A DNA stretch of 64,000 nt from Nephrocerus scutellatus (Eukaryota; Arthropoda; Insecta; Diptera; Pipunculidae): the NCBI GenBank assembly GCA_947095585.1, contig OX352766.1, forward strand, positions 868,001-932,000, in the 5' to 3' direction. Position 1 is the stretch's first letter, and each line of letters begins with the position of its first letter. The notes beneath the pieces are model-generated. The model was not told the DNA's origin and ran no database searches. It was given only the letters and a program-made list of their open reading frames with translations. Below, piece by piece: positions 11,965-23,890 of this stretch. A program made the translations under genes and the position numbers.

Positions 11965-13925
11965 ATGGTAACAAATATACACTGTAGATACATAGATACG
12001 AAAAATTATTGACATTCTATTGCTGTTATTGTTTTTTAATTTTAATTTTAACTTCAATCACCCCCAGGTTATCGGTTCGTTGTGTTGTTTTTTTCTGTTT
12101 GCCATCAACTACTCGGCTTATTCGGTAATCCCTTCCCTGATTTATTAAGGGAATCATTTCAAGTTTGAAGTGACAGGTTTTTTTTTATTTAGTAGATAGG
12201 TATAGTAAGCCGTCTTTAAGTCTTTCAAGACCTTTAGTTGGGGGATGACACTTTCGCAAACGAAACGAGGGCTCATCAAGTGCTGCCCCCATCCAAACTA
12301 ACTAACCAGCTAGCTACGATCATGAATCAAAGTTGTGTGTGTATGACTGTGTGATGTAAAAGCACTCTCTCTATCTCTCTCTCTCTCTCTCTCGCGCGCG
12401 ACGTTTCTTCCCAATCATAATCCTCAGAGCAGGGAACGAAGAGTCGAAGTTCGTTGCGTTACAAATGATGATGATGATGATGGAGAAAGAGGTAAGTGGG
12501 GGTGACCCACCACAGATAAAATGGCGGAAAATTCTATCTCGTTATATTTCTTATTGTGTGTGTGAGTTGGTGAGGCCTGTTTTTTAACGAAATCCACCAC
12601 TCGTCGTCGTTAATATTATATATGAGATAAAAAGGCAATCGTCTTCCTTAGGGGAAATCCCTAGGGAGGGTGTAGTACACAACACTCTCACACACACACA
12701 CACACACACACGATGACATCATTGTTCAATTGTGATGCCGTACAATATTTCCAACCTCCGCCCCACCCACCGCTCCACTCCATCATAACCAAAGATCTTC
12801 TTATAATCGTATGCACGGCAGCAGCGAATGTTCTGCCCAACTCATCATGTTATGTGTGTGGTTCTGAGGTATCCTGCCTCTGCCTATACCGCATGTGGAA
12901 TCTCCGTGAACAATTGGAGGACGTTGTTGATGGGGGTGGAGGGGGGCGTGGGAGTGGTGTTAAATCCTTTACTAACACTCGTATGTGCAGAGGAATCCAT
13001 TCCATTTCGGGAAATTTTTTAATTTCCTATTCCCTATCCTCTCGCTATATTCCACCCATCCCACCCAGTCACATATGGAGGAGCGCAAAGTCCTTACCTG
13101 TCACCTGCATACCGCGACCATATGCAAGACAGAATTTTTGCACTCTGATGCTGGGAGCTCGACGACGGATGCACCGGCCGTGCGGAAAATGCGCGAACGC
13201 GACCCCTTAAAGGGTTATTAGTAATAGGAAGAGACAAGGGGGGACGACACGACGACACATGCGCGTCTTTATGTCCGCCGTAAAGGGTGGAGTAGAGTTG
13301 CTTTCTACCTTTTTTGGTGGCGGCGGCGGCGGCAGTGGCGGCGGCGGCTGTATATGTAAATGCAAGCATGTATGTCATTTGGAGAAAAAAAATTAATTTT
13401 CCTCAGAAACAAATAATGGACGGTCTTCTGCCAACCAGCTACAATTCCAATACAGATGCACAGGGCACGTATGTCTGGAAAAAAGAACACATTTGCATCT
13501 TAGCTCGCTTAGTGTGATAAGCTTATAAAGAAGATACGAGATACGAGAGGGTAAACGAAGCACTAAGCGTTTGAAGTGGGTCTTCCTAATATCTCCACCG
13601 ACACAAACATCCTGCCACCCCCATACACTTTTTTTTTTTTTTAAATTTTTTTCTTTTCTTTGCATTATCCTTTTACTGTGATTGCGTGTGTGTGTGTGAG
13701 TGTGTTTTCGTCCTTATATGAGGCGGCAGGCGATATGTCATTACACAACGAGATTAACATAATTCCAATCCTTTGGGGTGTCACGTGTCTGTATTCACAT
13801 TTCTTCTTCTTCTTCAACATCTCCTGCCATTCGACAACAGTGGGGACTCATAGGTATGTGCGAGTACTACGAGTGAGTACGGTATAGTTGGTAATTACCG
13901 ACTATGACTACACTACGAGTACCTA
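11965..13925. other. Non-coding stretch with dense microsatellites
   Basis: No gene is recognised. It holds (CT)n near 12,366-12,395, (GAT)n near 12,467-12,483, (CA)n near 12,690-12,711, (GGC)n at 13,316-13,349, (GT)n near 13,687-13,700 and (CTT)n near 13,802-13,815. A 165-codon frame at 12,713-13,210 overlaps three others of similar length and has no recognisable domain, so it is not called. The composition resembles fly intron or intergenic DNA. Confidence 0.5.
13316..13349 (+). repeat. (GGC)n microsatellite
   Basis: This is an imperfect GGC trinucleotide run with one AGT interruption. It gives alanine-rich frames on both strands that are artefacts. Confidence 0.85.
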
Positions 13926-13929
13926 TACG

Positions 13930-14990
13930 CTGTAATCGGTACATCATTCTAAGGCCGCTTCAATAATCCTTGTGCAAGAGCCATGGGTATATCGTGGATG
14001 TATCTGTGGCTTAGGCCTGATTAATTGGGGAATTGTCTTCTATCGTGACGGCAGTAATCGTTTGATGATTCCAAATATTAGCTCAGCCAATTCACTGCGA
14101 CATCTTATCAGATATGTGGAAGAAAGGCAGAAACCATTGTGGCATCTGCTCAGCTCCTATATGACTCCATTAGCCCCAGTTCCCTCCATCAAGGGAACTG
14201 ATGGAACTGGTTAGATACTCTGAATCTAACAATCTGGCGATGCGAATTCTCAGCAAATGCAACAACAGAGGACTTGAACTGGGCTATATACTTTCCATAG
14301 ACTTAGTACTTAGTAGTAATAATATTGGCAACATGAGCCAACATTTATGAACACAGTCAGTGGAAGAAAGAAATGATTGACCTAACCCCCTGTCAAACGA
14401 CAAGATGATCAACAAAATCAAAGGAGGGCAAGTGATGATAGACATCTCATTATCCGACCATCGATATATTGGCTAAATATAAATCTTTAATGGATGGAGC
14501 TTTGTTGAGTCCCCTGTCCGGCCACAACGCAGTGGAAAGGAAAGGGAAAATTGAACAGTGAACTTCAAAAACTTGGCAAGGTCTCACGGAGCTCTTCTCA
14601 ATAGAGCCTTAAAAACAGATTTTGAAAGCGACTGCTGGGAGTCTTATATAGGATATAAGGCAAAAGTGAAGAAGGCTGAGCTCTAGTCCTATATAGGAAC
14701 TTGTGCTCCCAATTAATGAGCTTTGAGAAACAGCAACTTTTCCAGAGCCTATATCTTTCAGAAAGACAACAGAGCCAAACTCAACTTACTCAGAAAATCT
14801 GATGGCACTTTCACTAACTATCTATACTGGAGGTCAATGACACTTTACTGCACACTCACTTCTCAGGAAGTAGAGTGCTAAGTCAGACTAATAGTGTCAA
14901 CTTGGCTCCAGATGGAAGAAATGTCACCAGTTATGATTGGTATGTAGCCACTTAACCACGACCGAGGGAGCGGACAATTTTTCAGCTGTT
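13930..14990 (+). pseudogene. LOA/I-type LINE relic: endonuclease and RT start
   Basis: Plus-strand translation begins ILVQEPWVYRGCICGLG (about 13,963-14,013). The Q-E-P-W is the glutamate-bearing motif of the apurinic-type endonuclease of LINE ORF2. NRLMIPNISSANSL and LVRYSESNNL follow in shifted frames (the latter near 14,208-14,237), then ISLSDHRYI at about 14,445-14,472, the SDH catalytic motif. Further on are ALLNRALKTDFES near 14,596 and NRAKLNLLRKSDGTFTN near 14,770-14,820, typical of the endonuclease-RT linker. Several deletions and stops are present. The RT core is missing. Its downstream side is a repeat array. Confidence 0.78.
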
Positions 14991-15490
14991 CAGTGTTAAG
15001 GGCCATTTCTGAGATCTCGCGTATAAAGCGTTTCGCGAGTCGTGCGTGGCGCGTGTGATGCGTGGCAAATGGCTTAATCTTTGGAATAGACTCAACCTAT
15101 TTTTGAACCACCTTCCTCATGTGCTAGAGAGTTGAATTTTTGTGAGTAGCTTAACCTCTGTAGGCATTCCTAATATCGCGCGTATGACTTGTGTCACAGT
15201 TCGCGTATGGCGCGTGCGATGCATGGAAAATGTGCTTATCTTTGGGATAGCCACGAAGTGCGTCGACTTCTTTTTAACCACCTCTCAGACGACCTAAAGA
15301 GCTGACATTTTGTAAGAAGCTCAGTGTTTAGGGACGTTTCTAAGATTATGCATGTGACGCGTGTGGCGTGTGTGATAAATGGCAAAGTGGGTTAACTGTG
15401 AAATAGGCCCCACCTCAAAAACAGATAATTTTGCGGTAATTACCAAATAATACAATGGCGTGTGGCGTGTGGTGTGTGGCGTGTGGCGTT
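14980..15490 (+). repeat. ~165-bp tandem array, GTGTGGCG family copy B
   Basis: Three units start near 14,986, 15,148 and 15,318 (spacing 162 and 170). Each has AGGxATTTCTxAxAT, CGCGTxTxxxGCGTGTGxxxxATGG and AAGAGCTGAxATTTTGTxAG-like blocks. The array ends with CAAAAACAGATAATTTTGCG, ATTACCAAATAATA and a GTGTGGC run ending in T10. The block order is the same as at 2655-2975 on the other strand. Confidence 0.75.
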
Positions 15491-15579
15491 TTTTTTTTGA
15501 GTAGGTTAGAAATCTTCTTCTTTTCCTGAAGTACCACCAATTAAGTCATTCCTTGACAGGGCAGGTTTATTACCTCCTT

Positions 15580-16745
15580 AGCCTAATAAATCCCTCTCTT
15601 TCTTGCACCCTGTTCATCTCGGCGAAATTGCAGCATCACGCTATGACTATGACTATGACCTCGTTTGTCACGTTCCAGGCTTCTTCGAAGCTCACCATTG
15701 CTTGAATGAGGCCAGCCGATTTCGCTACGTTTTCGAATGTCTTCTCTTGTACGCTGACCTCCACTGAATCGTTGGTTCGTGAGGGCTCTCGCTGCCGCTG
15801 CTTCTATTGCCATAATGTCAACTAACTGGCATACTGCATCGGTGGAGACCGTCCGTAATGCACAGCATATTCTGAGCGCCGACAGTCTGTATGCTGCTGT
15901 TACTACTTTCATGTAGCTGGCGCAAGAAGTCGCCGGATGCCATTAATATCAAGGTATTGACACTTGCTAGCTTGCTTTCTTATCGGTTGTTTAGGCCAAC
16001 GAGTATTGGCCAATATCTTCGCAAGAGCTTTCCCTGCACGCCAAGCCTTTTCACTGGCATATGTCAGATGCTCCTTAAAATTGAGCCTGTAATCCAGCAG
16101 GACTCCGAGGTATTTCATATGTGGGCTCGATGTGATGCTATGTCCGCCAACTCGGATTGCCACTCTTTCCACCATTTTCCTGCTTTTGTCATCCGCTAGC
16201 ACACCGCAACCCGGCTTTATGCAGCCAATGTCTGATATCCCGGATCATATCATCATCACATTTTTGCGTTGCCTCCACGAGTGTTTTAGCAAGAACCACT
16301 ATAGCTATGTCATGTATCCGATGAATTCTACTCCAACAGGTCGTCTAATTGTTAGCGTAGATCAATATTCAATAGTAGCGGTCGAGGTACAGAGCCCTGC
16401 GGTACTCCTCTGGTGACTTTGTATTGCCTCCTCGGTGTCATATAACAAGGTTTTGTCACTGAAGTAGCTCGCAATGATTCGTAGCAGATAGTCTGGTACC
16501 TGGCAGTTTGGTTAAGGAAGCCATCGTTTTGTCCCAATTTGCGGAGTTGATTGCTTTTCGAGTCACATCGAGTGTCACCACTACGTCGTATTTCTTATCA
16601 CTGCCTTTCCATCTCGTTCCTTGCAGTGTGCGCGATATCACATACCGTCGCAATTGCATCGATGGTGCTTCTTTTCTTTCGAAATGCTTCCATCTTTGCG
16701 GAAATATCTCATCGGAAAGGCCTTGGCCACGTTAGGAATACCAGC
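15580..16745 (-). pseudogene. R1-type LINE relic: reverse transcriptase and C-terminus
   Basis: The minus strand reads RSTIDAIATVCDIA near 16,655-16,700 (the RT region upstream of motif A, consensus FRxGRSTxDAI). VVVTLDVTRKAINSANWD follows near 16,530-16,585; this is motif A, normally TLDVxNAFNSAxW. TRGVPQGSV at about 16,389-16,420 is motif B (the next residues PRPLLLN replace LGPLLWN). MKYLGVLLDYRLNFKEHL near 16,070-16,125 is the post-RT motif. AYRTVSTDAVCQLVDI-like residues near 15,805-15,860 are the conserved tail in R1 elements. Two frames alternate because of indels, and motif C is not recognisable. The AFD aspartate of motif A is altered. Confidence 0.8.
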
Positions 16746-16924
16746 CAGACCTGTGGTCTTGTGTGTCTCTATTCTAGTGGCTGCGTGACACCCAAGGGGT
16801 GTTCTGCACATGCACTTTGATGAGATCGCCCGGAAGCCTTGGCTTTTGCTTTTCGCGATGGCCTTTCGCAGCTGTATCTCGTTTTTTGCTTATGTCCTCC
16901 ACCTTTTCCCTTTCCCTTTTGATG

Positions 16925-17062
16925 CTGGTGTTTTGTATTGCTCGCGTGTGTCGTACGGCGTGTGGTGTGTGGCGTGTGGCGTGTATTGATGTATACATAA
17001 AAGTTTGTAGCCAAAAAACGAAGTTGTTTCTTATAAGACAAACAGACAGACAAGCGAACGAT
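16925..17062 (+). repeat. GTGTGGCG family, terminal fragment copy C
   Basis: The stretch carries the GTGTGGCGTG run, TTGATGTATACATAAAAGTTT and CAAAAAACGAAGTTGTTTC. This matches the end of copy A (minus, about 2665-2735) block for block. It directly abuts the ~110-bp minisatellite on its right. Confidence 0.65.
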
Positions 17063-17065
17063 CTT

Positions 17066-17532
17066 TTTTTGTAACTTCAGGTACATCAGAGGACGAAAAG
17101 ATACTTTTTTCTCATGGAACCGGGGGCTGTGTGACAAGCCATAATATACACGCTGGCGGTACACTCGTAAATGTATTGTTTTTTGTACCTTCATTTAAAT
17201 CAGAGGAACAGACACTTCTTTGTTATGAAGTCGAGCTGTGTGACACGCCAGAATATACTCGCTGGCGGTACACTCGTAAATGTATCACTTTTTGTACCTT
17301 CAGGTACATCGGACTTAGTTCAGGTAGTTTTTCTTGTGAAGCCGGGCTGCGTGACACGCCAGAATATACCCGCTGGCGGTACACTCGTAAATGAATCACT
17401 TTTTGCACCTTCAGGTACATCGGACTTAGTTCAGGTAGTTTTTCTTGTGAAGCCGGGCTGCGTGACAAGCCAGAATATACTCGCTGGCGGTACCTACACT
17501 CGTAAATATATTGCCAGAACCGCTGGCGTATG
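17066..17532 (+). repeat. ~110-bp minisatellite, about four copies
   Basis: The anchor CGCTGGCGGT recurs at 17,151, 17,260, 17,371 and 17,482, and CGCTGGCGTA follows at 17,521. The spacings are 109, 111 and 111 bp. Units include TACACTCGTAAATG, TTTTTGTACCTTCAGGTACAT and CCGGGCTGCGTGACA. The 111-bp unit is a multiple of three, so both strands stay open and encode a 37-residue repeat (minus: containing VYRQRVYSGVSRSP). This explains the open frames without invoking a gene. Confidence 0.9.
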
Positions 17533-19490
17533 TATTGTCGTCGATGTCATTATGTAGATTTAGCCCGTAGTATGAGCTCATTCCTTTAGAGCACGATACC
17601 CTCCATAGCACAGCACAGCACTCCTCTAGGCCTCCATGTCATCCCGTTATTTCACTTCACTCCGGAAACGGATCAATACATAGGGAGAAGGTGTACACTG
17701 ATGCTGATGTATGGCCCGAGTATGAGTAAAGGGTGCAGGCATAATAACCCCATATACATCAGCCCTCGAAGAAGGGGTTGACTGGAGAGACTGGAGTCAA
17801 CCGTTCGGCGGCGGCAGCGTTCCGTTCAGCAGCGCACGGCGATGGTACGGCGCACGATGCAGCCAGAGAAGCGAACGAAGCAATTTGTTGTTGTTGTTTT
17901 GTTCATCCAAAATATAATTTCCTTTCTTCTTGGTTGGTTTCACTTTTTGTCGTCCCTTCATATTCATTTGCTAATGGGAAAAATGTAAAAATCCGCGCCC
18001 GCCTACGCCCACCGCCACCACGACGCTTGCGTATGTGTTTGGCGTTCCTGATGGCTCGTTTCTTATAGAGATTTGCTGGTGCCGGGGGGTTTTGCTCTGG
18101 TGTTGGTATAGGTGACAGAATGGTGCCCTCCCCCCCCCCCCCATCATACATTATGCGGGATCACGCAGGTTGTCCTCGTGTGGTGCTGTGCCGGAGTTTA
18201 AGGAGTATCTATAGGTGGCAATAGGTAACAAAATATAGCGACAAGGGTGTAGTAGATACATTAGAGATGTGTTGTTGTTGCTGGTTGGGATGCGCCCGCG
18301 ATCTATTTACTACAGATACTCGTTCACTCGTTAGTGACTGTGAGGATGTGCAATGGAAAACATTGAAAAGTACAAAATTGCGCGCGGCATGCTAATCTTC
18401 AGATACATAATGAAGATGTGAAATATTATGCCCGGAGTATGTGTGCAGTGCGACCACATACTGATGTGTGAGTGTGTGTATCTATGCGAGAGAGAGAGAG
18501 AAAAGGTATCCTTGACTGGGTGGCTATAGTTGGGGGAACATTTTTGCATTTGAGATTTAAATGACTTTACATTACAGGCAGATACAATGTGTGTTCTGTG
18601 TGTGTATGCACATTTTGCTACGTGTACGCCTGTGTACACTGCATATGAGAGAATTGTAATTGTAGCGCGCCCGACTAGGTGGATGTGGGCATTCAAATTA
18701 GGTATAGATACATATTTAGGATAAATTTGCATGGGATTTGCACTTGCACTTGTATCTTTTGCAAAGTTTTGCATTTCGCGCATTTGCATTTTGACTTTTT
18801 GTGATTTGTGTGATATTCCGTCGCTTATATGGAGTGCATGCGTGAATCTAACACACACACACAAACAGTCACACAGGCAAAGAAGAGAGACATCTGCATA
18901 CACCTACTTCTTGGGCGAACACTCTCCGAATGCGTGCGTGGTGGGGTGCAATTAAAATTCTCATTGATTGGAAGGCAGACGACAGGAGCTCACAAGTACA
19001 TGTGTATTATGTGATATCGAATGGCATCAGAAAGCGCCACATCACATCCCCCAGAGGAATTGAGGGAGAGGTGCACAGCACGAATTTATTATTCCCCGCA
19101 AAATATGAACTACAGATGTGTGATCTGTATCTGTGTGCGTGTTTGTGTGTGTGCGGGGGTTGTTCCACTTAATTTTCATATACCCATTAGTTAACCCTTT
19201 TTACACCTATGGCTCCATCAGATTGTGAAGATGTGGTTGGCTGGCTGGCTGGCTGGCTGCCGCTGCCTCATGCAAATCAGCTCTTATCCGTATCGGGGCA
19301 ATCAATAAGAAGGACGCCAGGCACGCACACAAACTCATTGTCTTTCTTGCTTGTCGTTGTAGACTGGCGTTTATAGCTTCTTCACCTCACAGTATGTGGT
19401 GTGCTCAAAAAATAAAACATAAAATGGCTGTTGTTTTAATCACTGGACGACTCACGACTGCCTATCTTGTTTCTTGGCTTAAAAGTTTCT
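17533..19490. other. Non-coding stretch
   Basis: No gene is recognised. It includes a poly-C run at 18,130-18,142, a GA tract near 18,490-18,500, (CA)n near 18,851-18,863 and (GGCT)n near 19,238-19,258. A 190-codon minus-strand frame (18,903-18,331) is rich in Cys, His and Ser from simple sequence and shows no domain, so I reject it as a gene. Confidence 0.45.
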
Positions 19491-19495
19491 ATTAT

Positions 19496-19865
19496 TACTA
19501 GCGGCAATACCGGGCGTTTCCCGTCTTCCCTATCCCACTGAACCCCATCCAACTGACCACCCGCCCACTGACCACCATCCACCCATTGACCACCTCAGCC
19601 ATACAGAAAACTGTAGAATCGACCAAAATCGTGATCATATCGTGAGCGTAATGGTTGCGAGTTCTTACAAAAATCCAATGGAAAAGTTTTTCCCGAATTT
19701 TCCAATTTTCCGGACAACTTTTCCAATTTTTCTTTTCGTATAAACCTTACTCGGACTATGACGAACATTTTGCAATAAAAATGAGCCAAATCGGTCCAGC
19801 CCTTCTCAAGTGATACGGTTACCAACGAACAGCATTTCATTTTTTTATTTATACAGAGATAGATT
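19496..19865 (-). repeat. Short interspersed repeat with CTAGCGGCAATACCGGGCG terminus
   Basis: One end is ACTAGCGGCAATACCGGGCG (from about 19,498). The other ends ATTTATACAGAGATAGA (about 19,845-19,863). Internal text includes AAATCGGTCCAGCCCTTCTC and ACGGTTACCAACGAACA, sequence of a kind common in arthropod interspersed repeats. It shares the GGAAAA/TTTTCC segment with 6660-7100 in reverse orientation. It looks like a full-length non-autonomous copy, but its class is uncertain. Confidence 0.5.
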
Positions 19866-19869
19866 TCCG

Positions 19870-20480
19870 CAAAGGCACTGAAGTGTTGGGCCAGATAACC
19901 CAACGGACCCTAGTCTGGATAACAAGGAATCTTTTCGTTCCGAAATGGATGGCGGACTGGTCTGCAAAAAAGGCCCGAACGCAACGGAACTATCGTTGCA
20001 TTCAATGATTGAATTAAGGCTGAGCCCAGTAAGGTCTTAATTATGGAATACTGGAAGCAACGAACTTGTCTTGCAATTGATGGACTGACATTTGTGACAT
20101 TCTGTTACCTAAGTAGCTGTAATGGGCTCCAGGCTAATAACACTAATGCCCGTACTGACAGGTCTCAAAGTAGGCTCATTGGCTCGTCGCCATTTAGTTG
20201 GTGGTACGAGTATAGGTACAGAGGAAATTTCTTGGTTTAATAGGGACCCAAGGAGAAGGAGAAAGAACGAAGAAAATCTACAGGGGTAGTAAACGATCTT
20301 TTTGGCTGCCTCACGGACTCGGAGGGGGCACTTTAACGACAAAAGCCAAATCCGCAGCAGGCAAGTAGGCTGCAACGTATCTAGAAGCTAATGGAAGTGA
20401 GCAGCAATGGGGATCTGACGTGGAGGAAACCATATTCAGGAGAAATAGGATCATGCGAATAACACCCAACTTCAATAACA
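19870..20480. other. Unassigned stretch
   Basis: I see no gene, motif or repeat relationship in this stretch. It is complex sequence without obvious simple repeats. Confidence 0.3.
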
Positions 20481-20489
20481 TCAAAAGAC

Positions 20490-21645
20490 GCAGGGAGTCT
20501 TTTAAGGGCCTTTTTAGGGTCTTTTGGGAGTCTTTTGGGGGTCTTGCGAGGGTCTTTTGAGTGTCCTTTTGCAAGTCTTTTAGGGAGTCTTTTAAGGGTC
20601 TTTTGGGGTCTTTTTGGGAGTATTTTGTGGAGTCTTTTGCGGGTATTTTGGAGAGTCTTTTGATTGTCTTTTGGTAGTCTTACTGGGGGTCTTTTAGGAG
20701 TCTTTTGGGTGTCTTTTGAGGGTCTTTTATGAGCCTTTTGGGAAGGCTTTTTAGGGTATCTTTAAAGGATCTTTTGGGGATTTTTTTGGAGAGTCTTTTG
20801 AAGAGTATTTTGAAAAGTCTTTTACTGGGTGTCTTTAAAGGGTCTTTTGGGGTCTTTTGAGGGCCTTTTGAGGGTCTTTTGGAAGTCTTTTGGGGAGTCT
20901 TTTGAGGGTCTTTTAAGGGTATTTTTGGGGTCTTTTTGGGATTATTTTGGGGAGTCTTTTGCGGGTATTTTGGGGAGTTTTTTGATTGTCTTTTGGTAGT
21001 CTTACTGGGAGTCTTTTAGGGGTCTTTTGGGTGTCTTTTGAGGGTCTTTTGTAAGCCTTTTGGGAAGGCTTTTTAGGGTGTCTTTCAAGGATCTTTTGAG
21101 GATTTTTTTGGAGAGTCTTTTGAAGAGTATTTTGAAAAGTCTTTTGTGCGTCTTTTGGTATACTACAGGGAGTCTTTTACTGGGTGTCTTTAAAGGGTCT
21201 TTTGGGGTCCTTTGGGGGCCTTTTGAGGGTCTTTAGAGGGTCTTTTGCGAGCCTTTTGGGAAGGCTTTTTAGGGTGTCTTTCAAGGATCTTTTGAGGATT
21301 TTTTTGGAGAGTCTTTTGAAGAGTATTTTGAAAAGTCTTTTGTGCGTCTTTTGGTATACTACAGGGAGTCTTTTACTGGGTGTCTTTAAAGGGTCTTTTG
21401 GGGTCCTTTGGGGGTCTTTTAAGGGTCTTTTTGGAGTCTTTTTGGTACTATTTTGGGGAGTCTTTTGCGGGTATTTTGGGGAGTTTTTTGTAGAGTATTT
21501 TGGAGCGTCTTTTGATTTTCTTTTGGTAGTCTTACTGGGAGTCTTTTAGGGGTTTTTTGGGTGTCATTTGAGGGTCTTTTGTGAGCCTTTTGGGAAGTCT
21601 TTTAAGGGTCTTTTGGGGGTCTTTTGAGGGTCTTTTGATGCTCTA
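20490..21645 (+). repeat. Minisatellite of (GGGTCTTTTGG)-like units with higher-order repeats
   Basis: More than 1.1 kb is built of 10-12 bp units related to GGGTCTTTTGG. Longer blocks repeat. The segment GGGAAGGCTTTTTAGGGT begins near 20,740, 21,062 and 21,258 (spacing 322 and 196), and TTGGTATACTACAGGGAG occurs at 21,155 and 21,351 (spacing 196). The 121-codon plus-strand frame at 21,184-21,549 (Phe/Leu/Gly-rich) is a repeat artefact. The strand is strongly G/T-biased. Confidence 0.92.
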
Positions 21646-21649
21646 CTGC

Positions 21650-21870
21650 TAGCGATCACATACAATCAATTCGATGTTAATTTGTTGAGATTTCTGTTAA
21701 ATTGGAGCTCATCATCCCACAGCATGACGGCTGTCACAGCTGCAGCCTCTTCTCACTTCTTCTCACTTCTTCTCTCTTCTTATTGATGAAAGATGTCACA
21801 GCCGAATAATTTCGGCAAAAGTGTCACTGACTATGGACCTAAATCAATGCCTCATACCTTGGCGAAACTT
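21650..21870. other. Short unassigned stretch
   Basis: This sits between the minisatellite and the CR1-like fragment. A TTCTCACTTC repeat lies near 21,751-21,780. There is no gene. Confidence 0.3.
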
Positions 21871-22245
21871 TTCGGAAAACCAGTAAAATCACGGATGGTT
21901 TCAGGCTCGGAGAGAAAAAAACTTTTGGCAGAAGAGCAGTTTGGGATAAGAAAAGGTTGATCAGGAGAAGATGCGATCTTAAAAGTGTCATCTGTAGAAA
22001 CAATTCGCATAAAATTCAGTCAACAGCGGCACTATTTATAGATATGACATAAAGAATAAGACATTTCTTTTAGCCAAGCTTATCAATGCCGTCTTTAGGA
22101 GATTGTGTTACATTTTAAAGAATGCAGAGAACAAAACATTAAAATAAAGGAGTCCTACAGTAGTTCTTAGCAATTGAAGAATGGTGTGCCGCAAGGTTCT
22201 GTTTTGGGACCACTACTAGTCAAATTTTATGCGTGCAGATAAATT
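21870..22245 (+). pseudogene. CR1-like LINE RT fragment
   Basis: Translation yields EEQFGIRKG near 21,932-21,960 and TAALFIDMT near 22,028-22,050 (RT motif A region, truncated). QLKNGVPQGSVLGPLLVKF follows near 22,170-22,230 (motif B). The same words (TAALFIxDMT, QLKNGVPQGSVL) occur in the larger relic at 34.4-36.2 kb, so both are one family. Motif C is absent. Frameshifts and a deletion lie between motifs A and B. Confidence 0.72.
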
Positions 22246-22249
22246 GCGT

Positions 22250-23885
22250 TAACCACGCTTTATAGAATCTTCGCTTTCTTCCTTCAAGCTTAAGAGTATC
22301 TACGTACATAATAAAGTAGGTATTTGTATATATAGGTAGGTATATCACTCACACACACACGCACACTGAACCATTTTGAGATGAACTAATAACTTTTTCC
22401 CTGGTCCTGATTAAAGTTACAGGTTGGTTAACAGAGTAAATTTTCAAAAGAGCTTCCGATTGAGGATTCCTATGATGTAGTGGGTGAAGCACAGAGCGCT
22501 GAGTTGGGGTGGGAGGAATAAGAAGAAAAAGAAGCAGAACAAGAAACATCCCAACCATTACGTGTGTGTTTTTTAAAAGTGGAGTGGGCGAGCTACCCAA
22601 AGCTAACAAAATACTTGCAATAAATGCGCGATGCAAATTCATCGAGATGCGACGTTATACTGCGATATGTGCAGGCAATATTGTAATGTAGAATGTATGC
22701 TGCTGTGCATGTGTGAGTTAGTGTACGTGTGTGAGTGTTTGTTGGGTAATATACATATGCCAGCGGAACTGCATCGGGGGATAATGTATACGTATTTACT
22801 TTGCTTGCATCTGCACTCGGCAGAAAGCACATACACTCACATGCATGTGGATTGTGGATTGGGTTAATTGGCGCAATTGGAATCAAATGGGCGTCTTTGC
22901 AGCATCTTCCAACAAATAAACTTTATTCGTATTTAGCTTGAGAGCGGTCCTTCGAGCTGAATGATGACAGCCGCCCACAGACCACAGCCCAAACAACGGC
23001 ACTACACGACAGACATGGTTGCTGTTGTCGTTTTTAAAGGCTCTACATGTGAAGTGGATATCTCCCCCTCCAAATTGAACCGAAATGTACAAATGAAGGG
23101 CGGCTGAGTAGGAAGTAGGTTCTGATGATACATCGCACCCGCTCAGCTCAGTCGACGGTACCTTGCATAGTCATTCAGGGACAGTTCTATCATATGTGTG
23201 TGTGTGTCTTCGCATTTGAAGGGGTACGGGAAGAGCTGCATGCTTAACAAATGAAGGACAATAAAAAAAAAACAAAGGACGAACAAAAAAGATGCATTCG
23301 AACTACATACATTGTCTCCACATCCCCACCTACCTGATTTTCGAGCATCATCACAACATCGTCATCATCATCATCACCTTCACGTAAGAAAGAGACAACA
23401 CAGACTATCTAATGACATCGCTACTCGTACCCACCTCAGATACGTGCGGACGTGGACTAATGATAACGATGGCGCAAGACAGATTTTAAGGACAATGACG
23501 GCAATGGAATAACAGGAGGTTGCTTAACGGGGTAATAACAATCAGGACAACCAGTAGTGTGACGACGACTGTATACATGCATCGGAGCATACACACACAC
23601 ACACACACACACACATACCCCATGTGTCTTTGTCCGCGCCGCGTATGCTTTAGACTTTGTAATGGGAATTTAAAAAAAAATAAAAAAAATTGCAGTTTAT
23701 TTCTTGATTTTTGCATATGAAGCATACTGCACATCCACCCAGCCACCACCCACGACTCACCTACTGCTACTGGTGCTGTTTGTATGTAGTGGAGGAGTGT
23801 GTACATCGCGGTAACGCCCCAAATATATGACAAACTCTATGGTGTACGCTGTAATCTATTTATAAACGGAATGAATGTCCATATA
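22250..23885. other. Non-coding stretch with CA/GT and CAT repeats
   Basis: No gene is recognised. There are (CA)n near 22,349-22,366, (CAT)n near 23,347-23,378 and (CA)n at 23,589-23,615. Open frames up to 115 codons are driven by the dinucleotide runs. Confidence 0.45.
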
Positions 23886-23890
23886 TATCA

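Noticed and set aside
18331..18903. 190-codon minus-strand frame
   Set aside because: Rich in Cys, His, Ser and Thr from GT/CA-type sequence, with no recognisable domain and overlapping plus-strand frames.
20311..20574. Minus-strand frame with KDSQKTLKRP-like repeats
   Set aside because: The repeats are the complement of the TCTTTTGGG minisatellite that begins here.
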